Below, in pieces: positions 1 to 9,724 of a stretch of 64,000 nt of DNA (its first letter is position 1; each line of letters opens with the position of its first letter). Made by a program: the position numbers and the translations under genes. The stretch is from Symbiodinium natans (lineage: Eukaryota > Sar > Dinophyceae > Suessiales > Symbiodiniaceae): the NCBI GenBank assembly GCA_905221605.1, contig CAJNDS010002403.1, positions 340,001 through 404,000 of the forward strand, in the 5' to 3' direction. The notes under the pieces were generated by a model, which saw nothing but the letters and a program-made list of their open reading frames with translations, did not search any database and was not told the DNA's origin.

Positions 1-122
1 AGACCCTCCTATAAAGGGGCTCCTGGCTCGATGCCTGAAGAAGTGGTCTTGAGGCTTTGGGGTGTAAGGTTTAGGCTTTAGGGTTTAGCCGGTGGGGACC
101 ATATTAAGGGACCATGGAACCA

Positions 123-235
123 CCCTAAACCCTAAACCCTAAACCCTAAACCCTAAACCCTAAACCCTAAACCTTTAGGGCTTTCGGGGGGTTATGGGTT
201 TAGGGTTTAGGGTTTACGGGTTCAGGGGCTCAGGG
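123..235. repeat. Convergent short telomere-type tracts
   Basis: About seven CCCTAAA units are followed within 20 bases by TTTAGGG units on the same strand. This C-tract then G-tract order is the commonest arrangement in the window. It can fold into a hairpin and has the polarity of a DNA piece capped at both ends. Confidence 0.9.
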
Positions 236-281
236 AACTACACCTAGATAGCAGGATCCCCCTTATGAAAAGGACGCGCAG

Positions 282-396
282 GAGGTACCCCTCTTATCGT
301 GAGCCTCCATATTATAAATAAGGGTACCCTTTTTGGTGCGGGGTGCTGTTTATGAAGGAACCAAGAAGCAACAAGGGCAAAAGGGAGGTTACCAAG
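282..396. mobile_element. F4-family foldback element (degenerate)
   Basis: Contains the F4 landmarks: GGTACCC and GGGTACCCTTTTTGG on the left, and AAGGGCAAAAGGGAGGTTACCAAG on the right in shortened, mutated form. Cleaner F4 copies lie at 26180, 33485 and 40647. There is no coding capacity. The left boundary is uncertain. Confidence 0.5.
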
Positions 397-403
397 TACA
401 GCA

Positions 404-516
404 ACTTGAAGGTTTCATGGGTAGTTTTTAGGTAGAGTTCTAGGTACCGTAAATAAGGTTCTACCTGCTACCCTACTTATAGCCCCACTTGTGACTACCC
501 CTGAACCTCCAAGTAG
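404..516. mobile_element. F1 MITE-like element
   Basis: The left arm ACTTGAAGGTTTCATGGGTAG pairs with the right arm CTACCCCTGAACCTCCAAGT. The inner parts also pair (TAGGTAGAGTT with ACCCTACTTA). The right end runs straight into GCCCTAAACCC telomere-type repeat, as in several other F1 copies. It is 113 bp, non-coding, and has no transposase. Confidence 0.75.
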
Positions 517-590
517 CCCTAAACCCTAAACCCTATACCCTAAACCTCAAACCCCAACCCTAAACCCTAAACCCTAAACCCTAAACTAGG
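514..590. repeat. CCCTAAA tract joined to F1
   Basis: Imperfect CCCTAAA units start directly at the right arm of the preceding foldback element. A short TTTAGGG tract follows at 655-680 after a 65-base spacer. Confidence 0.9.
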
Positions 591-830
591 ATTCAGGGGT
601 GTAGGGCTTTTGGGGCTCCAGCGAATTGAGGTCAGGGTTTGGAGAGTGAATTTGGTGGTTTAGGGTTTAGGGTTTAGGGCTCATGTTTTCGTTGCAGGGA
701 TGTGGGCATCCTGCCCTAACTTCATAGGCTCTGTGAACGGCCGTGCGCAGCTCCAATATATACCATGCTATAACTACCCGTCTGCAGCGTGGCTTAGGCG
801 TTGGACAAAAGGTCTCACTTTGGTGGCTCT

Positions 831-958
831 ACGTGGAGGTTCATGGGTAGGTTATAAGTGGGGTTTTAAAAAAGAAGGGCAAGTACAATCACAACCGCTT
901 TCAAGCCTATTTAGGGTACATCTAACCCTACTTAGAACTACCCATGCCTTCAAGTGGG
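831..958. mobile_element. F1 MITE-like element
   Basis: The left arm ACGTGGAGGTTCATGGGTAG and right arm CTACCCATGCCTTCAAGTGG are inverted copies. The sub-terminal TTATAAGTGGGG pairs loosely with CCCTACTTAGAAC. The open frame that can be drawn across it is not a gene. Confidence 0.75.
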
Positions 959-1160
959 GAATTTAGCGGTTTCGGCTTCGGGGGTTCAGAAGCAAGCAGT
1001 TTTCGGCTTTGGGCTTGGGGGTTAAGGGCTCGCAATACTTGGGCAGTTATAAGTAGAGTTTTAAGTCAGGGTTTCTGGGGCTTAGGTTTAGGGTTGATAA
1101 GTAGGGTAACTATAGAAATGGGTGCCTATAACCCTTCTGCTAACTTCCCATGTACTCTGA

Positions 1161-1420
1161 AAACCCTAAACCCTAAACCCTAAACCCTAAACCCTAAACC
1201 CTAAACCTTAAATCCTAAACCCTAACAAGAAGCCGCGAGTATTAAACGACATCCGAGACACTGAATACCGCTCCATGAAGAGCGCCACCGGTACCTTGAG
1301 GCGCGGTTTAGGGTTTAGGGTTTAGGGTTTAGGGTTTAGGGTTTAGGGTTTAGGGTTTAGGGTTTAGGGTTTAGGGTTTAGGGTTTAGGGTTTAGGGTTT
1401 AGGGTTCGGGGTTTAAGGTT
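1161..1420. repeat. CCCTAAA tract, 78-bp spacer, long TTTAGGG tract
   Basis: CCCTAAA units (1161-1225) and about 15 nearly perfect TTTAGGG units (1303-1416) flank a unique 78-base spacer. It is a clear example of the C-tract, short spacer, G-tract unit. Confidence 0.95.
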
Positions 1421-1531
1421 GGAGTGTTGGCGGGGTGGAGGGTTGGAGGGTTGGAGGGCTTAGGGTGTCTACGTACCCAACATGAATGGCCAAACAAAGG
1501 CTTCTGTTGGGGTAAGCCCCTTACTTGGAGG

Positions 1532-1876
1532 TTCATGGGTAATGTTGACTTCGCATTAATAAACCCCCCCCCCCCCCTCCCCCCCTTGATTGATCAATCT
1601 CTCCGGCCAGGGCCTCCTCAATTAAATTCGCCTAAATCCTGGTAGGACGTACTATTAGTTTTAGTATTAGGTCAATTATATTCGCCCGTAAAAAAACAAT
1701 TCCCGGGCCTGATTTGATAATTGTGGCGGGCTATATTATTGTGTTCTGGCAGGTGGATTTTATAATTGCGGCGGGAATTCCTAATGTGAAGTCAACATTA
1801 ATCATCAGTAGGGTTTACAGGTTACAACCTTACTTAGGGTACTTATACCCCTACTGATAGCTACCCCTGAACCTTC
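1532..1876. mobile_element. Long F1-related foldback element
   Basis: The left arm is ACTTGGAGGTTCATGGGTAA followed by TGTTGACTTC. The complement of that piece, GAAGTCAACA, lies at 1788-1797, and the right end has CTACCCCTGAACCTTCACCTAG. The middle holds a poly-C/T tract and duplicated short motifs (CAATTAAATTCGCC, CAATTATATTCGCCC, ATAATTGCGGCGGG) that can also pair with each other. It is longer than other F1 copies and may be composite. Confidence 0.6.
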
Positions 1877-1888
1877 ACCTAGTGGCTT

Positions 1889-1995
1889 TTTAGTAGGGAA
1901 TGACCGAACTAGGCACCCTAGTCACGACATAAGCCCTTAAAGCCTTAAAGGGTACAAAGGGGATACAAGGTACCTAATTCCCTCATTCCCGACTT
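1889..1995. mobile_element. F6 foldback element
   Basis: The left arm TAGTAGGGAATGACCGAAC pairs with CATTCCCGACTTAG on the right. The core CCTTAAAGGGTAC and AAGGTACCTAATTCCCTC are shared with F6 copies at 13469 and 46136. No coding capacity. Confidence 0.6.
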
Positions 1996-2034
1996 AGTTC
2001 AAGTATCTGATCAAAGGAGCACCGGTTTTAGTTT

Positions 2035-2172
2035 AAAGGGGCGGCTAAGGGAACCTAAGCCCTAAAACAAAAGCACGGAGGCCTACTCTGGGTCCTAGTT
2101 ACCCTGAACCCAAAAACTCTAAATCCTAAACCCTAAATCAAGAGAAAAAAGGGCCTACCCCGGGTCCTAGGT
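2035..2172. mobile_element. Two F5 right ends in tandem
   Basis: GCCTACTCTGGGTCCTAG and GGCCTACCCCGGGTCCTAG, about 70 bases apart, match the right end of the F5 family (full copies at 30113, 38069 and 44255). Both are solo ends separated by degenerate CCCTAAA. Confidence 0.5.
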
Positions 2173-2425
2173 ATTCATACCCAGGGAACCTCAAGCTAGC
2201 CCCGAAAAACAAAACCTGGGGCTACTAATTTATATAGATAGAGAACGGTCTCTAAACCCTGGACCCTAAACCCCGAAAGCTGGGTCTTGCTTTTTAGTTT
2301 CTGGACGTCGATGGCGTTGCAGAACTCAGACTCCCGAAGCCCAAAATGGGAACTTGAAGGGTTTTTCTAGGTTGGAGCGTTCGATTTAGGGTTGTAGAGT
2401 TTGGGGTTTTAGCGTTGTTTCGGGT

Positions 2426-2766
2426 GACCCTAAACCCTAAACCCTAAACCCTAAACCCTAAACCCTAAACCCTAAAACTTAAACCCTAAACCCTAAACCC
2501 GACACCCTAAACCCTGAACCCTTTTGGCTTCAAGGCTTCTGCCAGGAAGCGTTCAGTGGATCGTAGGTCTCGCCTAGCAGCCACTCCTGCGTCTACAAAA
2601 GAAGGAAGCGCTCTGGCTTTGTAGGGCGAAGACCTAAAGCCCTTAGGGTTTAGGGTTTAGGATTTAGGGCTTAGGGTTTAGGGTTTAGGGTTTAGGGTTT
2701 AGGGTTTAGGGTTTAGGGTTTAGGGTTTAGGGTTTAGGATTTAGGGCTTAGGGTTTAGGGTTTGGT
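2426..2766. repeat. CCCTAAA tract, 120-bp spacer, TTTAGGG tract
   Basis: Thirteen or so CCCTAAA units (2426-2520) face about 17 TTTAGGG units (2642-2766). The spacer holds one open + strand frame at 2526-2624 (32 codons, begins GFKASARKRS). That length is expected by chance and I do not call it a gene. Confidence 0.9.
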
Positions 2767-3407
2767 ATATACTTGGGCCCTTAAGCTATTACATGGGATC
2801 CCCTTTAAGTATCCGAAAAAAAAGGCACACGGACCCTGAACTCCAAAACACGACTGAATTGCTGGTGAGTTTTAGGGTTGAGCAGTAGATTGTTCGGGGA
2901 TATAACCTACGAACTTCGGAGAAGGGCTACATTCTAAGAGTTATTGTTCTTCGACGTGCTGTGAGGCCTTTCCGCTTTCCAGAAGAGGCGTCTGACTTTG
3001 GTGGTACTCCATAGGTTCGCCCGAAAACCTTTGACTGTTCGTTTAATGCGGTGCATGACTCTAAGCAGTACGGAAGGTTTTAAGGCTTAGCATCAGTTTA
3101 GGGCCCTAAACCCTGAACCCTCGCTACTCGGTTGGAGGTTCATGGCACACAGTACTTATTAAACCTAAACCCAAAACCCTAAACCCATGGTAGGGGAATT
3201 AAGGGGTATATGTGCACAGTGATAGATGGGTTGCTGGGTACCATGAACCTGCCCGTAAACACCATTGAGCCCCCTCGAGTGGAACCTACCCGAAGGGTCC
3301 CACCATGTTATTATGTGCTTGGGCCCAGAACTCCCTAGACAGGAGGTAATTCAAGGCCCTCCACCCTAAACCCTAAATCCTAAACCCTAAACTGGCCCTA
3401 AACTCTA

Positions 3408-3575
3408 AACCGGGGTACTTGGAGTTGTGGCTTCGGATTTTACTTCCTGGAGGTTTCGATTCTTCAACAATCAATGACGCCAGGGGCGCCACCGTCCCAG
3501 AACTCCGGAGAGATTCCTCCCTCAAACCCTAGGCCTATAACAGTAAAAAAGTATACTCAGCTAAGAAAATGGTAG
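3408..3575 (+). CDS. Possible exon, unrecognised
   Basis: A 55-codon open frame ends in TAG. It lies in a 380-base stretch without telomere repeats (3420-3800). The internal ATG at 3474 would give 33 residues, MTPGAPPSQN onward, Pro/Ser-rich then basic. No family recognised. Its length is only modestly above chance, so it could be non-coding; the opposite strand has no better frame. Confidence 0.2.
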   Translation, partial: NRGTWSCGFGFYFLEVSILQQSMTPGAPPSQNSGEIPPSNPRPITVKKYTQLRKW

Positions 3576-3803
3576 TATATTCAGACAACAGCATAAAAAG
3601 TACAATAGTATAAACAAGTAATATATGATTTGGGTCCAAGATCCTGCCACACCAAAAAACTCTTTGCCAAGGCAAGGGACACATAAGAACGAACTATTGA
3701 GTCCAGCCTACAGGTCCTTGATTGGGATGGACTGGGATCAAAGTCCCTGAAACAGGAATCCCTGCTAAAACTGGAACCTGCTACCGTATGACTACTTGAC
3801 CCT
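3576..3803. other. Unique AT-leaning sequence
   Basis: About 230 bases without telomere repeats, inverted arms or a convincing reading frame. It borders the open frame to its left and a TTTAGGG tract (3804-3850) to its right. Nothing further recognised. Confidence 0.5.
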
Positions 3804-4151
3804 CAGGTTTAGGGTTTAAGGTTTAGGGTTTAGGGTTTAGGGTTCAGGGATTAGGGTATTTTTTGAACAACTGCCATATGTTTTAATATTCCTAGGTGGC
3901 CACTACATGAGGTCGGGGCGGCACGTCCCCTAAGAACCCCATTGAACGTATGTTTTTCCATATTCCCTTGGGGTCGAAGCAAAACGACAATTGAAGCATT
4001 GTAACCCGTTTTTGGAGTTTACTTTCCTAGGACATAACGGTTCCTCGAAGGTTGTAAGTTAAAAAAGGGGGAACACCACAAAGGACGCAACGCCCCTTCT
4101 GAAACCCATGGGCTTTTGGGCTCTTAAGGGCTTCAAGGGCTTGTTCATCCG

Positions 4152-4440
4152 AAACCCTAAAACTCAACCCTAAACCCTAAACCCTAAACCCTAAACCCTA
4201 AACCCTAAACCCTAAACCCTAAACCCTAAACCCTAAACCCTAAACCCTAGGGTGCGAAAGGCTTTTGAACCCATGCCTCGACCACGTGGAATGGCACCGA
4301 ACCGTTTGCTAGAAGGACCTTGCCTCGGTCTTTGTGCAGTGTTTAAGGCATAGGGTTTATGGGGGTTAGGGTTTAGGGTTTAGGGGGTTTAGGGGATTTA
4401 GGGGAGCTTAGGGGGTTTGGGTTTAGGGGCTTGATGGGGG
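4152..4440. repeat. CCCTAAA tract, spacer, TTTAGGG-like tract
   Basis: Twelve near-perfect CCCTAAA units end at 4250. After a 95-base spacer, imperfect TTTAGGG units follow, many expanded to GGGGGTTTAGGGGG. Confidence 0.9.
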
Positions 4441-5188
4441 CTTGGGGTGGTTTTGGGGTCTATTAGCGCGATTTCGGGTTTCATATTTTTTGTTAAAGAA
4501 CTTTGCATTTCCAGGGCTCTGCAGCAATCTGCTTTAGGATGTTTCGGTGTACTTGAGGTTGAGGGGCATTCATGGAATCGGGCTTGGAGGTTTGGAGTAG
4601 GGGAAATGCATAGATACAAACCGGCTTACTACGTCAGATCAGATTACAAACCCTAAGCCCTGACCTACTTCTAAGTGCCCAGAAGCCTCCAAGTAAACTC
4701 TCAGTTTCAAGCCTTAGTCCACAAGCCTCACTGGATAGCATTGTCGAAAGCCTGCCCAAGCTTAGCAACCAAATCGTGCAACGTCGTCAAGACACTCTTC
4801 CTGCAAGGGTTCCCTTACAGTGAGGACCCCAATATCCCTAAACCCTAAAGCCCTAAATCCCAAACACCAAACCCTAAAGCCCCTTATCAACCCTAAATCC
4901 TGAGGCCCAGGTGCTGGCTCCTTCAGTGCGACTCTCACCGAGTTCAAGCACCCTGGCACAGGATCGAAAATTTTAGGGCTTGGGGTTTAGGCCTTTAGAC
5001 CCTGAACCCTAATCCCTGAACCCTGAACTCTAAACCCTAAACCAAAAAAACCGAAAATACAGGGTTTTGGGTTTGGGGGCTGCCACACGGAAGCGTGCTT
5101 CGTAAGATTGCAGCCGGTTAAAGACACACACGCCCCAAGACCGCCCGCCTTGAGGTTTGCCCTCCGTACCTCTTCCAACGAACACCAT

Positions 5189-5350
5189 ACTTGAAGGTCC
5201 ATGGGTACCTATAAGTAGGGGTATAAGTAGTCTAGGAAAGGTTATCACTAGTTATAATTTTAAAGTAAGGATATCACCAGTGATTAATTAAAGGGTTACC
5301 CTGCATATAACCCCCCCCCACCTTTTAACTACCCATGAACCTCCAACTAG
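5189..5350. mobile_element. F1 MITE-like element
   Basis: The left arm ACTTGAAGGTCCATGGGTA pairs with the right arm CTACCCATGAACCTCCAACT. The interior has pairing TATCACTAG / TATCACCAGTGAT pieces and an AT-rich loop. The right end continues into AGCCCTCAACCCTAAG, a degenerate telomere-type tract. Confidence 0.8.
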
Positions 5351-5635
5351 CCCTCAACCCTAAGCAGCCTAAACCCTAAACCCTCATCGGCCATAGGCTC
5401 CGGCACCTCCCCCTTGGATCAAGCATACCCTAGGAATAGACATGGTTTAGGGTTTAGGGTGTAGGGTTTAGGGTTTAGGTGACAAAGGGAATAAGGGCCT
5501 ACTCTGGGTCCTAGACCCCCTTGGCTCAAGCAAGTTCGGCCTCTCCTGCTTGAAAAAAGGGCCCACCTGTCAGACCCTAAACCCTGAACCCTAAACCCTA
5601 AAAACTAAACCCTAAACCCTAAACCCCAAACAACC
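5335..5635. repeat. Cluster of short tracts with a solo F5 end
   Basis: A C-tract (5351-5390), a G-tract (5444-5482) and a C-tract (5573-5635) alternate in strand. Between the last two lies a solo F5 right end, AAGGGCCTACTCTGGGTCCTAG in split form, at 5486-5512. Confidence 0.8.
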
Positions 5636-5979
5636 GGCCGTTTCGGGCAGCCAATGTTTAAAGCTCGGCCTGAGACCTGTGATTTGCCTCCAGGGCCGGC
5701 TCTCTTTGGCAACAGCCGGCTTTTAAAAAAACGAAGGAAACAGGCTAACAGGCCAACCAAAACAAAATATGCCCAGTGTTGCTGCGAGATGTTTAATGCT
5801 AAATGGCGAGCTGCTGTCGATGTATCTATAGTACAGTTAGTTTGTGGTGAAAACATGTACTGAGCCTAGAACTCATCCTAGACTCTTTAAGAATAGGGCC
5901 CTATTCTTTCCATATCGGGTCGCCATTGGTAAGACAATGACCCTGCACGTAGGCCCGGAACCGACTTTTGTGGACCCAA

Positions 5980-6310
5980 AACCCTAAACCCTAAACCCTG
6001 AACCCTAAACCCTACACCCTACACCCTAAACCCTAAACCCTAAACAATATGTCTTGCAACCCACCAGCCTGGCGAAAAGTTTCTTGGCCAGTGCTTGCAT
6101 TCCTGGGCATGGGCGCTGCTCTACATCAATTAGGGCTTAGGGCTTAGGGCTCAGGGTTTCGGCTTCAGGAATTGGGGTTACCAAACAGGGCTTCGGGCTG
6201 TTGAGTGCTCCCCAAGCCCTAAATCCTAAGCCCGAAAACCCACAGGCCTCAGCCCCAAACCCTAAACCCTAAACCCTAAACCCTAAACCCTAAACCCTAA
6301 ACCCTAAACG
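5980..6310. repeat. Alternating C, G and C tracts
   Basis: CCCTAAA (5980-6046), TTAGGGC variants (6126-6165) and CCCTAAA (6250-6310). The 80-base spacer after the first tract has a 32-codon ATG frame (6049-6147, starts MSCNPPAWRK) that reads into the next tract. It is not distinguishable from chance. Confidence 0.85.
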
Positions 6311-6418
6311 GCAAGCGTCGGATGTGGGAGGGCATGGCGTCGCGCGACACCAGTCCGAAAATTGCCCCCACTCCGCCTCGGCGTGTGCTTCTTCGGACGT
6401 GGTACTCTCTTCGATCAT
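6290..6418 (-). CDS. Possible exon fragment, acidic
   Basis: An ATG-started frame of 42 codons: acidic at first (MIEESTTSEEAHAEAEWGQF), then Cys/Pro-rich. It ends when it reads into telomere repeat, whose FRV-stop reading supplies the stop. The unique part is about 36 codons. No family recognised. A real exon would need a splice donor before the tract; none is obvious. Confidence 0.2.
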   Translation of the reverse strand: MIEESTTSEEAHAEAEWGQFSDWCRATPCPPTSDACRLGFRV

Positions 6419-6880
6419 AGTCTTGATATCAATTCTATAATCTAATGAATGATCAATGCAATTCCTAATACATGAAATGTCCTAAAAAATTTTCTTCGTT
6501 TCTCCTCAGAATCTAATAACCGGGCGAGAAAAAGAATAATGGCTTTCCCCAATTCAAAACCTAAGATCATAGTGTACCTGAACGGCCCTAATAAACGATC
6601 AAAGAAAAGGCCCGTGTAAAAAATGTAAGCAAGGAACGAAGGTTATTATTAATGGGGCGTGCGAACCCTACTTCTCCAATAACCAAGGGAGAAAAAAGGT
6701 CAAACTTTATTCTTCCCAGTAAATAAGGAAACCAAAAAAGTTGAAAGTTCGGCTATGGGCTAAGTAAGCAACTAGTGCACTAATACAGTTCATGCACGCG
6801 TTCGTCCGTTCGGTTTCTTGTTCATTCACTTCACTCCCTTACCGTGCGTTTTTAGAGTTAAAAGGCTGCCTGAGACGGTG
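6419..6880. other. Repeat-poor AT-leaning island
   Basis: About 460 bases with no telomere-type units or foldback arms. It contains a good 3' splice-site shape on the + strand: a pyrimidine run TTTTCTTCGTTTCTCCTCAG ending near 6510. The frame after it closes within ten codons, so the exon, if any, would be short. Otherwise featureless. Confidence 0.4.
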
Positions 6881-6963
6881 AGGGGTTTAGGGTTTAGGGT
6901 TTAGGGTTTAGGTTTTAGGGTTTAGGGCTTAGGGTTTAGGGTTTTGGGTTTAGGGTTTAGGGT
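6881..6963 (+). repeat. TTTAGGG tract
   Basis: Twelve units, a few with an extra T or a TTAGGGC change. Confidence 0.9.
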
Positions 6964-7017
6964 GACTCCAGACTTGAAAGGTTGGCTTTAGGCTGCTAAG
7001 GGCTTCATTCCTTACCC

Positions 7018-7178
7018 AGAGGTAGTTCGAAGTAGGGTTAAAAGTAGGGTAACTACACTTCCAACTTACCTAGGGCACTTATAACCTTACGTCTAACTAC
7101 CCATGAAACCCCCCAAGTAGCACTAAACCCTAAACCCGAACCCCTACTGAATACTACCCATGAACCTCCAAGTAGACC
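7018..7178. mobile_element. F1 remnants (two right ends)
   Basis: CTACCCATGAAACCCCCCAAG (mutated) near 7098-7118 and CTACCCATGAACCTCCAAG at 7146-7164 are F1 right arms; only GTAGTTCGAAGTAGGG remains of a left arm. The first right end is followed directly by CACTAAACCCTAAACCC. Confidence 0.6.
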
Positions 7179-7308
7179 CTGCACAGACTTCTAGAGTTTA
7201 GGGCTTAAGGGGCTTAGGGTTTAGAGTTTAAGGGGCTTAGGGGTTTAGGGTTCAGGGTTCAGGATTTAGGGGTTCAAAGTTTAGGGTGTACGGTTGGGTC
7301 TAGGGCCC

Positions 7309-7437
7309 CTAGACATCTGTGTTAGGTGAGGCGCGAAAAAGGGCGACCAGCATGGCCACGAACTCTACCTCCTCAAAGGTATAGCTGTCGTTCTCATCGA
7401 ACACACCTGACTTTATAGGATTCTTAATATTAAGGGA
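7309..7437 (-). CDS. EF-hand-like exon fragment
   Basis: An open frame of 42 codons on the minus strand reads FDENDSYTFEEVEF followed by VAMLVALF. This matches an EF-hand calcium loop by position: acidic or Asn/Ser/Thr oxygens at 1, 3, 5 and 7 (D, N, S, T), hydrophobic Phe at 8, Glu at 12, then Phe starting a hydrophobic helix. The usual Gly at loop position 6 is Tyr, so binding may be weak. There is no ATG upstream within the frame; it ends at TAG near a telomere tract. If real it is one exon or a captured piece of a calcium sensor, with neither gene end visible. Confidence 0.35.
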   Translation of the reverse strand, partial: SLNIKNPIKSGVFDENDSYTFEEVEFVAMLVALFRASPNTDV

Positions 7438-7650
7438 GGGCTTAGGGTTTGGGTTTAGGGTTTAGGGTTTAGGGTTTAGGGTTTAGGGTTTAGGGTTTAG
7501 GGTTTAGGGTTTAGGGTTTAGGGTTTAGGGTTTAGGGTTTAGGGTTTAGGGTTTAGGGTTTAGGGTTTAGGGTTTAGGGTTTAGGGTTTGGGGTTTGGGG
7601 TTTGGGGTTTAGGGCTTGGGGTTTAGAGCTTGGGGTTTAGGGTTTAGGGC
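7438..7650 (+). repeat. Long TTTAGGG tract with TTTGGGG variants
   Basis: About 24 units. The first 19 are almost perfect; the last units change to TTTGGGG and TTTAGAGC, showing local variant spread. Confidence 0.95.
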
Positions 7651-7679
7651 TGTCGTTCCAACCGAACACCCTTTACTGC

Positions 7680-7819
7680 ACTTGGAGGTCCATGGGTCGT
7701 TAGAAGTGAGTTAGATGTAGGGTGTAGGGTATCTACAACTATGACTGGTCATAACCGTAAAAAAAAGATACTACTAACCCTACTAGCTGACTTATAGCTA
7801 CCCATGAACCCTCAAATAG
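7680..7819. mobile_element. F1 MITE-like element
   Basis: The left arm CACTTGGAGGTCCATGGGTC pairs with the right arm CTACCCATGAACCCTCAAATAG. Inner GTTAGAAGTGAG faces CTAGCTGACTTATAG. The right arm continues as CCCTAAAAATCC. Confidence 0.75.
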
Positions 7820-8336
7820 CCCTAAAAATCCTGAACCTTGGACCTTAAACCCTACATGGTCCTTCACAAGGCTTGACTTTCCGGCCTCAGGATGCACTAT
7901 CCACAAGGGTTGTTGTTTCGGGTTTAGGGTTTAGGATGAGGGTATTGGGTTTAGGGTTTAGGGTCTAGTCTTCAACCAGAAACCCTTAACACCCCAAACT
8001 CCAAACCTAGAACCGGTTGGGCTGGGCAACCGCTGGCTTCAGGGCTACTGGTTCAGGTCAGGTTCAGGGGCTGTCAGGGCTTAGGGTTCAGAGCTAAGGT
8101 TTAGGGTTCAGGGTTCAGGGTTGTCCGCCTTTGCAAAAGCGGACAATTAGGGGGTGAAGGGTTGAGGGTTTGGAGCTCAGGGGCTTGCAGTTTCTTTAAG
8201 AGGCTTCTTAGCGAGACTTGCGGTGCAACACATGACCGAAGTCATCCTAAAGTAGCTGCCTGATCATGCATTCGGTTCCTGCTAGCAGGGACCTTCAACC
8301 CTGAACACTAAACCCTAAACCCTACACCCTAAACCC

Positions 8337-8453
8337 TTAGCAGGAGGGCTGCATTGTCACGACAGGATCGTCGTAACCGGAAACGGCTAGCGCTTTGGAG
8401 ATCCCAAGCAATCTAGCAACATGACCGGCTCCCTTGTTGGCATTCCCGGATTG
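8337..8453 (-). CDS. Possible exon fragment, unrecognised
   Basis: An open frame of 38 codons fills the spacer between a C-tract (8297-8337) and a G-tract (8452-8620). It reads NANKGAGHVARLLGISKALA then VSGYDDPVVTMQPSC and a stop. Composition is balanced and looks like a folded protein piece, but no family is recognised and there is no ATG at the start. Confidence 0.25.
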   Translation of the reverse strand, partial: QSGNANKGAGHVARLLGISKALAVSGYDDPVVTMQPSC

Positions 8454-8620
8454 GGGTTTAGGGTTTAGGATTAGGGTCTAGGGTTTAGGGTTTAGGGTTT
8501 AGGGTTTAGGGTTTAGGGTTTAGGGTTGTTTAGGGTTTAGGGTTGAGGGTTGAGGGTTGAGGGTTTAGGGTTTAGGGTTTAGGATTAGGGTTCAGGGTTT
8601 AAGGCATATGATATAGGGTT
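8452..8620 (+). repeat. TTTAGGG tract with TTGAGGG block
   Basis: About 20 units, including three consecutive TTGAGGG and several TTCAGGG variants. Confidence 0.9.
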
Positions 8621-8646
8621 TATGGCGTGTACAATGCCGCGAATGA

Positions 8647-8811
8647 CGACAGCCAAGGTGCCTAAAAGGAACCGTATCTTTTGCTTCTTTGAGATACCTA
8701 CTTGGATCTAGGGCTTGGGGTTTAGGGTTTTAGGGTTTAGGGTTTAGGCGTTTAAGTGCGACAGCCAAGGTGCCTAAAAGGAACCGTATCTTTTGCTTCT
8801 TTGAGATACCT
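8647..8811 (+). repeat. 53-bp direct repeat around a telomere-type tract
   Basis: 8647-8699 and 8759-8811 are identical over 53 bases (CGACAGCCAAGGTGCC at the start, GAGATACCT at the end). Between them are 59 bases of mostly TTTAGGG units. One copy arose by duplication; the array was either inserted with a long target duplication or created during template switching. Confidence 0.9.
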
Positions 8812-8904
8812 CAGCCGCGCGGACGCTTAAAAAGGCTGCTTGTGCGAGGCTTGGGGCTCTATAGGGTGCATCCGGGAGCCCTGCGAGCATGCTATTTTCT
8901 ACAG

Positions 8905-9236
8905 GTAGCCCTAAACCCTAAACCCTAAACCCTAAACACTAAACCCTAAACCCTAAACCCTAAACCCTAAACCCTAAACCCTGAACCCTAAACCCTAAAC
9001 CCTAAACCCGTTCGGGATTGCAAGGAGGGGCCGCCCTAGAAAAACTAACTGTAGCTCTTAGGATGCCCAGGAACCTAGCATGAAAACAGGGTGCCCCTCT
9101 GTTTGCTTAAAGGGCTTAGGGTTTAGGGTTTAGGGTTTGGGGTTTAGGGTTTAGGGTTTAGGGTTTAGGGTTTAGGGTTTAGGGTTTAGGGTTTGCGGTT
9201 TGGGGTTTAGGGTTTGGGGTGTAGAGTTTAGGGTTA
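8905..9236. repeat. C-tract, 105-bp spacer, G-tract
   Basis: Fifteen CCCTAAA units and about 17 TTTAGGG/TTTGGGG units flank a spacer. The spacer carries a partial F4 element (GCCCAGGAACCTAGC, CAGGGTGCCCCTCTG at 9064-9107). Confidence 0.9.
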
Positions 9237-9243
9237 TTATGGA

Positions 9244-9320
9244 ACCTTCGGATGTTCCCCCCTTATACTGCTAGTCCTAACTCGGGATTCTAGGCCCCCC
9301 CCCCTCCCCCCCCAAAGAAA
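9244..9320. mobile_element. Solo F2 left end
   Basis: CGGATGTTCCCCCCTTATAC, then TGCTAGTCCTAACTCGGGATT, matches the left half of F2 elements at 36413 and 53470. It is followed by a poly-C tract; no right half is seen. Confidence 0.6.
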
Positions 9321-9413
9321 GGAATATGGGTACTGGGCGGGCATCCGAGGTTGAGGGACTTTAACTCCACGTTGAACTAGGGCGGGAAGGCTCCTTGTAG
9401 GGTTTAGGGTTCA

Positions 9414-9512
9414 GGGTTTAGGGTAGAGGGTTTAGGGCCACGAAACTTTCAAAGAACAAAAGAAGGGTTTAGGGTAGAGGGTTTAGGGCCACGACACTTT
9501 CAAAGAACAAAA
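9414..9512 (+). repeat. Tandem duplication of 51 bp
   Basis: GGGTAGAGGGTTTAGGGCCA then CGAAACTTTCAAAGAAC occurs twice with a 51-base period and one substitution. The unit joins telomere-type repeat to a unique segment. Confidence 0.85.
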
Positions 9513-9724
9513 ACACGTCAACATCAACCACGGTAATGAACTTCCAGGTCAGGGGGCAACGGTTTGGGCAAGATTCTAAAGCCAAGTTATCTGAAGTTCT
9601 GAAGGTATCAGTAAGCAAAGAATTCTGGAAGTGAGTGCTTCCCCAAACAGGGGTACCCCTAATTTACCCCAAAGTGCTTGAACCCTTCTTGTGGGAACCT
9701 TAGAAGCCCAATTTCGGAAACCCC

